A program made the translations under genes and the position numbers. This document shows, piece after piece, positions 5,573-12,515 of a stretch of 12,515 bases of DNA; position 1 is the first letter of the stretch; every line of letters begins with the position of its first letter. The DNA comes from an uncultured Collinsella sp. (lineage in GTDB: Bacteria; Actinomycetota; Coriobacteriia; Coriobacteriales; Coriobacteriaceae): the NCBI GenBank assembly GCA_900556365.1, contig USOG01000027.1, positions 1 through 12,515 of the forward strand, in the 5' to 3' direction. The notes under the pieces are model-generated. The model had not been told where the DNA came from and searched no databases. It saw only the letters and a list, made by a program, of their open reading frames with translations.

Positions 5573-8350
5573 ATGGCCGGTAAAAAATCTGACGCGGAGT
5601 CATTCGCCAGCAGGTGGGCGAACAAGGGAAATGAGAACCAGGACACCCAGCGGTTCTGGATCGACTTCTATCAGGACGTCCTGGGCGTTGAGGATGCAGT
5701 CTCGAGGCTCGAGTTCGAAAAGCCCGTCTCCACCGACGCGAGCACGCATGAGGGCTATATCGACGTCTTCATACCATCAGCCAAAACCCTTGTCGAACAG
5801 AAGTCGCTGGGAATCGACCTCGCCAAGGAGGAGACGCGCCAGGGCCGCAAGGTGACGCCCGCGAAGCAGGGCAACGCCTACGCCCAGGGTATGCCGCTTT
5901 CCCAACAGCCTCGCTATATCGTCGCTTGTAATTTTGCGGAGTTTTGGGTCTTCGACCGTGAGCGGGACTCGCTATGCCGGGAGCCGCTTTTCAAGTTGCC
6001 GCTCGCGGAGCTCCCCAAGAACCTCGCAGCCATTCAGTTCCTCAAGGGCGGGGCTGAGGCCCCGGCCACGATCTCCCGTGCCGTCTCCGTAGAGGCCGGC
6101 AAGATCATGTCAAAGCTGCACGACCTGGTTGCCGAGGCGTTCGACGACCCCGACACGCCCGAGAACCACCATGCGCTCTCCGTGCTCATGACGCGCCTCA
6201 TGTTCCTCATGTTCTGCGAGGACTCGGGGCTCGTTGCCCCCAACGCCTTCCGCGACTACGTCTCGCACTTCCAGGCGGGCGATCTCAGGCGAGGCCTCAA
6301 GGACCTGTTCGTCTGGCTCGACACCAAAGATGAGGACCGCGACAAGTATGCCGAGTCCTGGCTGAAGAAGCTGCCCTACATGAACGGCGGCCTCTTCCGC
6401 GAGAAGACGGAGATTCCGCCCCTGTCCGAGAACTTCCGCCATACGCTCATCGTCGAGGGGTGCCAGGAGTTCGATTGGTCGGGCGTGAGCCCCACGGTTT
6501 TCGGCTCCATCTTCGAGGGCGCGCTGTCCCACGACCACCGCCGCGCAAACGGTCAGCACTTCACGAGCCCCGAGAACATCCACAAGGTCATAGACCCGCT
6601 CTTCCTCGACGGTCTCAAAGCCGAGTTCGATGAGGCCTGCGCCAAGCCCGTCGCGGGCGGCGCGAGGACCCGTGCGCTCAAGGACCTGCATAAGAAGATC
6701 GGCAGCATCTCCATCCTCGACCCGGCCGCAGGTTCCGGCAACTTCCTCACCGAAAGCTATCTCTGCCTGAGACGGCTGGAGAACCGCATCCTCTTCGAGC
6801 TTCAGGGCGATCAGGCATCGTTCAGCTTCGAGGACTCGGGAGACCGCGACGTGCTCGTGAGCCTGAGAAACTTCCACGGCATCGAGCTGGAGGACTTCGC
6901 TTGTTGCGTCGCCCGCACGGCACTCTGGATCGCCGAGAAGCAGGCAGACGCCGACACGGCAAAGGTGACACAACGTGTCTACCAGGAACTGCCGCTTACC
7001 GACTATGAGGGCATCGTCAACGCCAACGCCCTCCGCATCGATTGGAACGACGTCGTTCCGGCCGACGAGGTCGACTATGTCCTCGGAAACCCGCCGTTCA
7101 TCGGGTATTCGAACCTCAACGAGGAGCAAAAGGCCGACCGCGTCGACATATTTGGCAAAACGGGCGGCGTGCTCGACTACGTGGCTTGTTGGTATCGCAA
7201 AGCGGCTGACTACACGCGCGAGACGCAGGCGCGCTGCGCGTTCGTATCAACCAACTCCATATGCCAGGGGCAGCAGGTCGAACCGTTGTGGAAACCACTT
7301 TTTGAAGACAAGGTCAATATTAACTTCGCCCACAAGTCCTTCGTATGGAACTCCCAAGCCGCCGACGAAGCTCACGTGCACGTGGTCATTGTTGGTTTCT
7401 CCCGGGTTAATGGCACTAAAAAAGACTTATTCGATCGCAGTGGCAGCAAGAGCGAGGTAACACACATCAACGCATATCTTGCAGCCGCACCGGATGCTTT
7501 CGTTTCAAGGAGGGCAAAGCCAATTTGCGATGTCCCTGCAATGATGGCGGGTGGTAAGCCGACCGATGGTGGAAACCTTCTTCTCACGCAGGAGGAACGC
7601 GACGAGCTGCTGTGCCGCGAACCGGATGCCGCCCCATATATCAAGCCATTTTCAATGGGTGCCGAATACATCAACGGCATACCGCGCTACTGCATCTGGC
7701 TAGATGGCGTCGACCCGGCGGTACTGACAAAGCTCCCGCTGGTCCGCACCCGCGTCCAGGCCGTAAGGGAATTTCGATTTACATCAAAGAAGGCAGCAAC
7801 ACAGAAGAAAGCCGCAACCCCATGGCTCTTCGACGAGGTGCGTCCGCCCAAGGGTAAGAGTTATATCGCGGTTCCCAAGGTTTCTTCCGGTCGCCGAAAG
7901 TACGTCCCCATGGGCTTTGTGACCAACGAGATGATCCCAGGAGACATGCTTTTTTCGGTTTCGAATGCCGGTCTTTATGAATTCGGCATCCTAGAAAGCC
8001 AGTTCCACAACGCTTGGATGCGACAGGTCGCCGGCCGTTTAAAGAGTGATTATCGTTATACGAACACCATCGTCTATAACAACTTCGTCTGGCCTGATGC
8101 CTCGACCGAACAGCACGGATATATCGAGTCCTGCGCACAGGAGGTTCTAGACGCCCGCGCAGAGCACCCTGATGCGACCCTTGCGGACATGTACAATCCG
8201 GACAACGAATTCCTCTTTCCGGATCTTATGAAGGCGCATGCGGAGCTTGATGCGGCGGTTGAATCGGCATATGGCGTCGACTTCAATGGCGACGAAAACG
8301 GGATCGTTGCCCATCTGTTCAATCTCTATGCTGAAAAAGTCGGTGAGTAG
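5573..8350 (+). CDS. MmeI-family Type IIL restriction-modification enzyme (fused nuclease and DNA adenine methyltransferase)
   Basis: A 925-residue single chain, close to MmeI itself (919) and alignable with it along most of its length from memory. The N-terminal nuclease carries a PD-(D/E)XK site: Asp64 in EGYIDVF, then Glu75-Gln76-Lys77 in VEQKSLG. A helical spacer follows (about 170-340). The methyltransferase holds SAM motif I (DPAAGSGNF, 383-391) and motif IV NPPF (506-509), the gamma-class N6-adenine pattern. Residues about 650-840 form the target-recognition domain (GGKPTDGGNLL, YINGIPRYCIWLDG, GRLKSDYRYTNTIVYN), and the C-terminal helices end at 925. Such enzymes methylate one strand of an asymmetric site and cut about 20 nt away. 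ATG 5573 follows AAGGAGG; an upstream GTG at 5510 is ignored. All key residues look intact. The recognition sequence cannot be read off here. It overlaps the next gene by 23 nt. Confidence 0.93.
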   Translation: MAGKKSDAESFASRWANKGNENQDTQRFWIDFYQDVLGVEDAVSRLEFEKPVSTDASTHEGYIDVFIPSAKTLVEQKSLGIDLAKEETRQGRKVTPAKQGNAYAQGMPLSQQPRYIVACNFAEFWVFDRERDSLCREPLFKLPLAELPKNLAAIQFLKGGAEAPATISRAVSVEAGKIMSKLHDLVAEAFDDPDTPENHHALSVLMTRLMFLMFCEDSGLVAPNAFRDYVSHFQAGDLRRGLKDLFVWLDTKDEDRDKYAESWLKKLPYMNGGLFREKTEIPPLSENFRHTLIVEGCQEFDWSGVSPTVFGSIFEGALSHDHRRANGQHFTSPENIHKVIDPLFLDGLKAEFDEACAKPVAGGARTRALKDLHKKIGSISILDPAAGSGNFLTESYLCLRRLENRILFELQGDQASFSFEDSGDRDVLVSLRNFHGIELEDFACCVARTALWIAEKQADADTAKVTQRVYQELPLTDYEGIVNANALRIDWNDVVPADEVDYVLGNPPFIGYSNLNEEQKADRVDIFGKTGGVLDYVACWYRKAADYTRETQARCAFVSTNSICQGQQVEPLWKPLFEDKVNINFAHKSFVWNSQAADEAHVHVVIVGFSRVNGTKKDLFDRSGSKSEVTHINAYLAAAPDAFVSRRAKPICDVPAMMAGGKPTDGGNLLLTQEERDELLCREPDAAPYIKPFSMGAEYINGIPRYCIWLDGVDPAVLTKLPLVRTRVQAVREFRFTSKKAATQKKAATPWLFDEVRPPKGKSYIAVPKVSSGRRKYVPMGFVTNEMIPGDMLFSVSNAGLYEFGILESQFHNAWMRQVAGRLKSDYRYTNTIVYNNFVWPDASTEQHGYIESCAQEVLDARAEHPDATLADMYNPDNEFLFPDLMKAHAELDAAVESAYGVDFNGDENGIVAHLFNLYAEKVGE

Positions 8351-9266
8351 CGTGAAGAGGAGTGCCGTAAAGCTGAAAGATGGGGCGGAGCTATCCGAGC
8401 CCGATTCTGTGAAAGAAGGTGTTGGGGGCCTAAAGGCCGAGGCCGATCGGCAGGAGGAGGAAGCCCAGAGATATGCCATTGCTTTCCTAAAAAAGGTGAT
8501 GAGGCTGAAGGCCGTGGCGATCGAGCGCGACCATTTCCTCCGTTCTGAGTTCCGGAAGCGAGGCGTCTCGGAAGAGCGAGTGGAGCTCGCGATTTCAACG
8601 AGCCCGGCATCCGCCGGGATGGATTCCGGCCTTGTCGACTCCATCGCCATGGACGTTATTGATTTCGAGACGAAGAAATCGACCGTCCTTTCATTCTCCG
8701 CGGGATTGCCCGGAGGACTCGCGATGCTCGGAACGATCCCGGCGGACGTGACGCAGTACTATGTCCACGCCTTTCGAATCATGCAGAAGCTGGCGTATCT
8801 CTACGGCTGGCAGTCATTTATCGACGATTGCGACGAGATGGACGATGAGACCTTGGCGGCCTTCGCCCTTCTCCTGGCCGTGATGGCCGGCGTGAGCGGT
8901 GCCAACTCCGCCTTGACGGCGTTTTCCAAAACGGTTCAGGCCAATGTGGCCAAGAAGGTCGCCAACAAGGCGCTTATGCAGACGAGTTACTACCCGATTA
9001 TCAAAAAGGTCCTTGCCGGGATCGGCGTCAAGATCACCAAAAGCAGTTTCGGCGACGCGGTGAGCAAAGTCGTTCCGGTCGTCGGCGGGTTCATCTCGGG
9101 AGGCCTCACATTCGTCAGCCTCAAGGGCGGGTCGAGGAGACTTGCAGGGGAGCTCAGGTCATTGCCGCAGGCGACAGGTCCCTTGACCGCAGCGGCGGTT
9201 GATTCTTTTACTGATTTTGCCGAAATGAAGGGGATGACGAGCGATGACGATGCCCAAATGGCATGA
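8328..9266 (+). CDS. EcsC-like helical, possibly membrane-associated protein in the restriction operon
   Basis: A 312-residue protein. Residues 1-60 are charged and helical with a short coiled-coil-like stretch (EADRQEEEAQRYAIAFLKKV). Residues 115-165 carry the most conserved-looking block, SAGLPGGLAMLGTIPAD followed by YYVHAFRIMQKLAYLYGW, which resembles EcsC-family proteins. Hydrophobic glycine-rich stretches lie at 177-197 and 248-266 and could insert in membrane. No enzymatic motif is seen. The start is uncertain: ATG 8328 lacks a ribosome site, GTG 8343 and 8352 also fit, and all rely on coupling to the end of the preceding gene. It overlaps both neighbours by 23 nt, so the three are almost certainly co-transcribed. 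It could be a membrane effector of defence, or a companion with no direct role. Confidence 0.65.
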   Translation: MLKKSVSSVKRSAVKLKDGAELSEPDSVKEGVGGLKAEADRQEEEAQRYAIAFLKKVMRLKAVAIERDHFLRSEFRKRGVSEERVELAISTSPASAGMDSGLVDSIAMDVIDFETKKSTVLSFSAGLPGGLAMLGTIPADVTQYYVHAFRIMQKLAYLYGWQSFIDDCDEMDDETLAAFALLLAVMAGVSGANSALTAFSKTVQANVAKKVANKALMQTSYYPIIKKVLAGIGVKITKSSFGDAVSKVVPVVGGFISGGLTFVSLKGGSRRLAGELRSLPQATGPLTAAAVDSFTDFAEMKGMTSDDDAQMA

Positions 9267-10182
9267 GACCATGCGGCCCATCCTTGAAGCGCTGGCGCAT
9301 GTCGATGGATATCTAGCAGGCACCGACCTCCAGGATGCCGTGGCGATCGAATTCGACATGACCGATGACGAACGGGCCGAGCGTCTCAAGAGCGGCCAGT
9401 CGAGACTCTACAACCGCGTGTACTGGGGTATCACCGATTTGGAGAAGGCTAAGCTTCTGGAATACGGCGAGAAGAAGGGAACCTACCGTATCACCGATGC
9501 CGGCAGGACGTACCTCTCTGATTATCCCGGACCCATTACAGCCAAGGGTCTCTATGAGAACTGCACGGCATTCAAGAAGTGGAAAGACGGCTATCAGGCC
9601 GCAAGCAAGGCCAAAAACGCTTCAGAGCCCGAGGGCGTTTCGACGCTGGAGGACCAGGAGTCCCCTCAGGAGGCGATGGAGTCTGCCTACGTCGAGATTC
9701 GCGACGCGCTCGCCGACGACCTCATTTCGATCATCATGGGAAAAGATCCGTATTTCTTCGAGCACCTGGTCGGAAAGCTGCTCGTGGCGATGGGCTACGG
9801 CGAGAGCCTGGACTCCCGTGCCGACGTCACCAAAAAGAGTGGTGACGAGGGGATAGACGGCGTCGTCCGTGAGGACCGACTCGGATTTGGAACCATCTGC
9901 TACCAGGCTAAGCGGTGGGATCCGCAAAGGTCGGTCGGACGGCCGGAGGTTCAGGCATTCGTCGGGGCGCTTTCCGGAAAGGGCGTATCGAAGGGCCTTT
10001 TCATCACCACGGCTCACTTCTCCAAGGATGCCCGCAAATATGCTGAGGGCCTCCTGGGGCAGACGGTCGTGCTCGTCGACGGCCCCGCGCTCGCCGGCCT
10101 CATGATCGACTACGGCGTCGGCGTGAGCACGAGACAGGTCTACGAGATCAAGGCCGTTGACACCGATTTCTTCGACGAATAG
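9244..10182 (+). CDS. mrr: Mrr-family modification-dependent (Type IV) restriction endonuclease
   Basis: A 312-residue protein near the E. coli Mrr length of 304. Residues 1-100 form the Mrr_N winged-helix domain (WHETMRPILEAL, LYNRVYWGITDLEKAKLLE, ITDAGRTYL). The nuclease domain spans about 165-290: FFEHLVGKLLVAMGYG with Glu173, GDEGIDGVV with Asp205, and CYQAKRW with Gln221 and Lys223, giving the Mrr-type D-QxK active site. GLFITTAHFS and YAEGL complete the fold. Family members cut DNA carrying foreign methylation. ATG 9244 has AAGGGGA about 10 nt upstream; ATG 9250 is an alternative. It overlaps the EcsC-like gene by 23 nt. Co-expression with an adenine methyltransferase implies that it must ignore that enzyme's mark. 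Confidence 0.92.
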   Translation: MTMPKWHETMRPILEALAHVDGYLAGTDLQDAVAIEFDMTDDERAERLKSGQSRLYNRVYWGITDLEKAKLLEYGEKKGTYRITDAGRTYLSDYPGPITAKGLYENCTAFKKWKDGYQAASKAKNASEPEGVSTLEDQESPQEAMESAYVEIRDALADDLISIIMGKDPYFFEHLVGKLLVAMGYGESLDSRADVTKKSGDEGIDGVVREDRLGFGTICYQAKRWDPQRSVGRPEVQAFVGALSGKGVSKGLFITTAHFSKDARKYAEGLLGQTVVLVDGPALAGLMIDYGVGVSTRQVYEIKAVDTDFFDE

Positions 10183-10200
10183 CGCGTGTCTGCAACGCGC
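10182..10200. terminator. Possible bidirectional hairpin between converging mrr and HNH genes
   Basis: GCGCGT (10182-10187) pairs with ACGCGC (10195-10200) across a 7-nt loop, filling the 20-bp gap between two stop codons. There is no T tract on either side. Confidence 0.35.
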
Positions 10201-10202
10201 CG

Positions 10203-10952
10203 CTACCGCGCGCCCTTCCGCCCGTTGCATTTCGAGCAGAGCACCTGCAGGTTGGATGGAACGGTCTTGCCGCCCTTCGCGACCGGCACGATATGGTCGA
10301 CGTGCAGGCCCACGCCGTCCGGCATGTATTTCCCGCATATCTGGCAGGTATAGTTGTCCCGGCGGGCGATCTGCTCGCGCAGCTGCTTCGTCATTAGCCT
10401 TCGCTGGTTCTTGGCGTGATAGTCCCTGAGCGTCGCCTCGTCGTTGATAGCGGCGAGGCGGATGCGGCGCTCGACGATCCACTCCCAGTTCACGTCAAGC
10501 TCGGAATCATCCATCGACACCTTGTAGGACGTCTTCACGTAGTTGGCCTGCTTGTACCTCGTCTGGTCGCGGCAGGTGATGAACCTAAAGGCCCTGTCAT
10601 CGTCGACCGCCTCGGCGTACTGACGCTCGCGCCGGCTGCGGAGCCGGCAGGTTTTCAGATACTCTTCTTGCTCGTGCTTCCAGTTCTGGATGTATGCCCT
10701 ATGGGCGACGATGGCGTCCCAACCGGCCGGGTCCATAAGGTGACGGTCGATGTGGTCCTCGATCCTCACGTTGCGCCTGCCAGACACATCGAAGCGGGCC
10801 ACGTAGTAGGGATACCTAAAGGGGCTCGCCAGAATCCTGCGAACCAGGACCGCGATTGCACAGACCAGGGCTATGACCAGCACGCCGAGAACGAAATAGG
10901 GCGTCAGGTCGACTATATAGCGATACCCGTCTATCTCATAGGGCTGAGTCAT
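10203..10952 (-). CDS. Membrane-anchored HNH endonuclease
   Basis: A 249-residue protein. Residues about 18-40 form one hydrophobic segment (YFVLGVLVIALVCAIAVLV) followed by RR, which predicts an N-terminal anchor with the bulk in the cytoplasm. The middle (60-190) is charged and tyrosine-rich, with no domain I recognise. Residues 196-249 form a complete HNH nuclease with zinc knuckles: CQIC (203-206), HVDH (217-220), N234, and LCSKCN (238-243). ATG 10950-10952 is chosen because GGAAGGA sits 8 nt upstream; the open frame runs to 11216, but the extra part is unlike protein. Most HNH nucleases in defence and phage are soluble, so the membrane anchor is unusual. It converges on mrr, 20 bp away, and could be an independent defence gene. 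Confidence 0.88.
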   Translation of the reverse strand: MTQPYEIDGYRYIVDLTPYFVLGVLVIALVCAIAVLVRRILASPFRYPYYVARFDVSGRRNVRIEDHIDRHLMDPAGWDAIVAHRAYIQNWKHEQEEYLKTCRLRSRRERQYAEAVDDDRAFRFITCRDQTRYKQANYVKTSYKVSMDDSELDVNWEWIVERRIRLAAINDEATLRDYHAKNQRRLMTKQLREQIARRDNYTCQICGKYMPDGVGLHVDHIVPVAKGGKTVPSNLQVLCSKCNGRKGAR

Positions 10953-11085
10953 GGCATTCTTCCTTCCCCAAGGATGGCAAAATGATACCAAGACGCGGGT
11001 CTTCCGGATCGCGGGCGCTTTCCACGCGATACATCCATGCCCCTCCGTCCGGACACCGCACACCGAACCCCCACACCACGTTCGC

Positions 11086-11114
11086 TTTACAATCAAGAAC
11101 ATTCGTTCGACAAT
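11086..11114 (+). promoter_or_regulatory. Sigma-70-type promoter of the small paralogue pair
   Basis: TTTACA (11086-11091) and GACAAT (11109-11114) are 17 bp apart. The expected start near 11121 excludes the upstream in-frame ATG at 11113 and supports translation from 11155. Confidence 0.55.
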
Positions 11115-11154
11115 GAAGCCCGTGAGATACAAACGGATGTTCGGGGGTACGCGC

Positions 11155-11472
11155 ATGATCATGAAAAAGCACTCGCTTGCGGGAACCTGCGGCATACCCA
11201 CCGATGTACAGCGCATCTACATCCCCGTGGATGCCAACGGCGCGGACGACCCCGACCACGGCCCGTCCGATCCCGTCACCATCCACTGGCCGGACGGCCG
11301 TAGTTGGAAGGTTGAGAGCATCTACGCCCGCCAGGAGTTCGGCCGCGCCATCTTCGGTAACCTCTGTGTGCGTTACGACGTCTGCATCGCGAGGCAGCGC
11401 AAAACGGTCTGGTGGGAGCACGGCGACTGGTTCGTCGAGCGCGGTGGCGGCATGGCGGTGATGCCCGAGTGA
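11155..11472 (+). CDS. Small hypothetical protein, paralogue A of a tandem pair
   Basis: A 105-residue protein. Its core reads QRIYIPVDANG, then PVTIHWPDGRSWKVESI and CVRYDVCIARQRKTVWWE, ending DWFVERGG. The WPDGR turn, a following Y/V beta strand and a terminal W-rich strand suggest a small beta-barrel-like fold. The family seems familiar from Firmicutes and Actinobacteria mobile elements, where short proteins of this layout (WEDGR..EID......YTVRI) accompany DNA-repair polymerase genes, but no such polymerase is in this window. GGGGG lies 8 nt before ATG 11155. It shares its architecture with the next gene, to which it is translationally coupled. No function is assigned. Confidence 0.75.
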   Translation: MIMKKHSLAGTCGIPTDVQRIYIPVDANGADDPDHGPSDPVTIHWPDGRSWKVESIYARQEFGRAIFGNLCVRYDVCIARQRKTVWWEHGDWFVERGGGMAVMPE

Positions 11473-11870
11473 TGGGCCACACAAAGGACTTCGGCGGCGG
11501 CATCACCGTTCGCGCCAACGGCGACAAGCCCGGCAGACGCGTCCATAAGCAGTACGTAGACGTCTACGCCCGCACTAACGCCGACGGAACGACGGTGCCT
11601 GTCCGCGTCTGCTGGCCGGACGGCCGCGGCTTCACGATCGACCAAATCATTCGAATAGACCCCTTCGGCGCGGTCATCCACGACGCGCAGACGGCGGTCT
11701 ACACGGTGCGCTTCGGCGGCTGGACCACTCAGCTCATGCTGGAGCACTACCACAGGGAGGACCCCATTCACGGGGCAGATGACCGCCTGCGATGGTGGGT
11801 CTGGGCGTTCGAGAACACCCGCTCGAAGAACGACGTTTCCGCACCGCCTGCCGACACGCGCGTCCGGTGA
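11472..11870 (+). CDS. Small hypothetical protein, paralogue B of a tandem pair
   Basis: A 132-residue protein that aligns with paralogue A: QYVDVYARTNADG matches QRIYIPVDANG, VRVCWPDGRGFTIDQI matches VTIHWPDGRSWKVESI, and VYTVRFGGWTTQLMLE matches VRYDVCIARQRKTVWWE. Its start codon overlaps the preceding stop in TGATG (11470-11474), a clear sign of translational coupling, so equal amounts are likely and a heterodimer is plausible. The tail (104-132) is specific to this copy (RLRWWVWAFENTRSKN). No weak ribosome site is needed. No catalytic pattern is visible. The pair probably arose by tandem duplication. Confidence 0.75.
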   Translation: MGHTKDFGGGITVRANGDKPGRRVHKQYVDVYARTNADGTTVPVRVCWPDGRGFTIDQIIRIDPFGAVIHDAQTAVYTVRFGGWTTQLMLEHYHREDPIHGADDRLRWWVWAFENTRSKNDVSAPPADTRVR

Positions 11871-11885
11871 ACGCGGGTTGGGTCG

Positions 11886-12143
11886 TCATGCGGAACGCAG
11901 AGGGTGACGTCGGCTAGAGCCAAGCTCCGGTCCACTCGCTCCGGTTCCTCGTCGCCGCGAGGAGCGCACCGCATGCCGCGGCAGTTCGTAGTCCGCGATC
12001 CTGATCCCGACCGACATGGCCTCGGCGAGGACTTCAATCCTTCTGCCATAATCCTCGATCTCGGAGAATACCCCGATACCGTCCATGAGCCGCTGGGCGG
12101 CTTCGCTCGGCCCGTCCCCCGTCGTGACATGACGTTCTTCCAT
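11886..12143 (-). CDS. Small hypothetical protein, tail possibly decayed
   Basis: An 85-residue ORF. Residues 1-58 look like real protein: an acidic, helical segment (RLMDGIGVFSEIEDYGRRIEVLAEAMSVGIRIADYELP). Residues 59-85 turn into an Arg/Ser/Gly-rich stretch (RSSRRRGTG) typical of out-of-frame GC-rich DNA, which may mean that a frameshift extended or replaced the natural end. The start ATG (12141-12143) has AGAGAGGA about 10 nt upstream. It converges on paralogue B with a 15-bp gap. I do not recognise the family. Confidence 0.5.
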   Translation of the reverse strand: MEERHVTTGDGPSEAAQRLMDGIGVFSEIEDYGRRIEVLAEAMSVGIRIADYELPRHAVRSSRRRGTGASGPELGSSRRHPLRSA

Positions 12144-12179
12144 GCCGAAACAATCCTCTCTGTGCGAGAAAGGCGATGA

Positions 12180-12481
12180 TAGCAGGTGGTGTCCGGGCCA
12201 GCATAAACAGCGTTTTACGTTTTACGGCATCCGCCGACGGCGGCCACGGCTCCGTGGCCGGGTGATGCCTCCGCTGCGCCCTGTAAAGGCCGCTCCATGA
12301 GGCCCCGCACAAACCTCCGCTCCGCTCCGGTTGGTGGAGGCCGTCATGGAGGACCTTGACAGGCCTTCGCTCCGGCATGGCTTTGCAGGGAGCAAAGCCG
12401 ACGACGACGCGCGGCGTCGCCATTCGGCTTTGCCCGCAGGGGCGAGATGTTGAGGGCAGGTTGCCCGGAACGGAGGAAGAC
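12180..12481 (+). promoter_or_regulatory. GC-rich structured leader with alternative hairpins
   Basis: No credible gene lies in these 300 bp. Visible structures are: CGGCCACGG/CCGTGGCCG (12241-12260); a long imperfect hairpin, about 12287-12356, in which CTCCATGA...GGCC pairs with GGCC...TCATGGAG and an inner CCTCC/GGAGG; GGCTTTGC/GCAAAGCC (12379-12386, 12392-12399); an alternative pairing of GCAAAGCCG (12392-12400) with CGGCTTTGC (12425-12433); and CGACGC/GCGTCG (12405-12419). The two uses of the GCAAAGCC segment exclude each other. Similar GC-rich leaders are familiar to me from conjugative elements of gut bacteria. Confidence 0.5.
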
Positions 12482-12515
12482 ATGCAGCAGCTGATGACCG
12501 AGGAAATCGCCAAGA
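12482..12515 (+). CDS. Start of a gene, product not determinable
   Basis: ATG at 12482 follows the good ribosome site CGGAGGAAG by about 3-8 nt and opens a frame reading MQQLMTEEIAK to the window edge. The opening is reminiscent of DUF2958-type proteins of mobile elements (pattern MxLLTxEI), but eleven residues cannot settle this. The long structured region before it would be its leader. Confidence 0.5.
   Translation, partial: MQQLMTEEIAK

Noticed and set aside
6110..7129. 339-residue open frame opposite the Type IIL gene
   Set aside because: Its long frame is a by-product of GC-rich codons of the real gene; it is Val/Glu/Leu-rich without domains.
9622..10482. 286-residue minus-strand frame across mrr and the HNH gene
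   Set aside because: It overlaps two well-supported genes and has no ribosome site.
10953..11216. N-terminal extension of the HNH protein
   Set aside because: The chosen ATG has a strong ribosome site, and the extension would overlap the promoter of the divergent gene.
12034..12513. 159-residue minus-strand frame over the structured leader
   Set aside because: It crosses several hairpins, lacks a ribosome site, has mixed low-quality composition and overlaps better-supported starts on both sides.

Overview
The window looks like chromosome of a high-GC gut actinobacterium of the class Coriobacteriia, most likely Collinsella or a close relative. This rests on overall composition, the sugar-uptake gene content, and a nested GGGGACGTTC-type palindrome at 4101-4284 that resembles intergenic repeats I associate with Collinsella genomes. 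No species call can be made from the sequence alone.

Left part (1-4800), core-like carbohydrate region: the 3' end of a GH1 beta-glucosidase/6-phospho-beta-glucosidase with a terminator; a 660-bp gene-free stretch with three 80-bp-spaced hairpin repeats, a perfect 21-bp dyad and a 17-bp dyad; an AlbA_2/Schlafen-type ATP-binding regulator (755-2011); a convergent DeoR-family sugar regulator (2012-2776); a divergent aldose 1-epimerase (2983-4035); the nested palindrome; and an orphan mannose-family PTS IIB gene (4258-4752). The IIB has Tyr in place of the phospho-accepting His, and its last codons lie in the palindrome.

Middle: a tRNA-Thr(CGU) gene with its own promoter and a strong terminator (4842-5030). 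It probably marks the left edge of an accessory island, since the content changes to defence and mobile-element genes after it.

Right part (5030-12515), defence and mobile-element-like region: a small ribbon-helix-helix-like protein (5228-5419); a complete MmeI-family Type IIL restriction-modification enzyme with nuclease and methyltransferase motifs (5573-8350); an overlapping EcsC-like helical protein (8328-9266); and an overlapping Mrr-type modification-dependent endonuclease (9244-10182). These last three read as one operon. A convergent gene encodes a membrane-anchored HNH nuclease (10203-10952). Then come a translationally coupled pair of small paralogous proteins (11155-11472, 11472-11870), a small convergent ORF (11886-12143), a 340-bp GC-rich structured leader with mutually exclusive hairpins, and the first codons of another gene (12482 onward).

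Functional reading: the left side handles sugar hydrolysis, sensing and mutarotation. The right side is a compact anti-phage island in which a self-contained restriction-modification enzyme is transcribed with a methyl-directed nuclease and an unexplained membrane-type protein.
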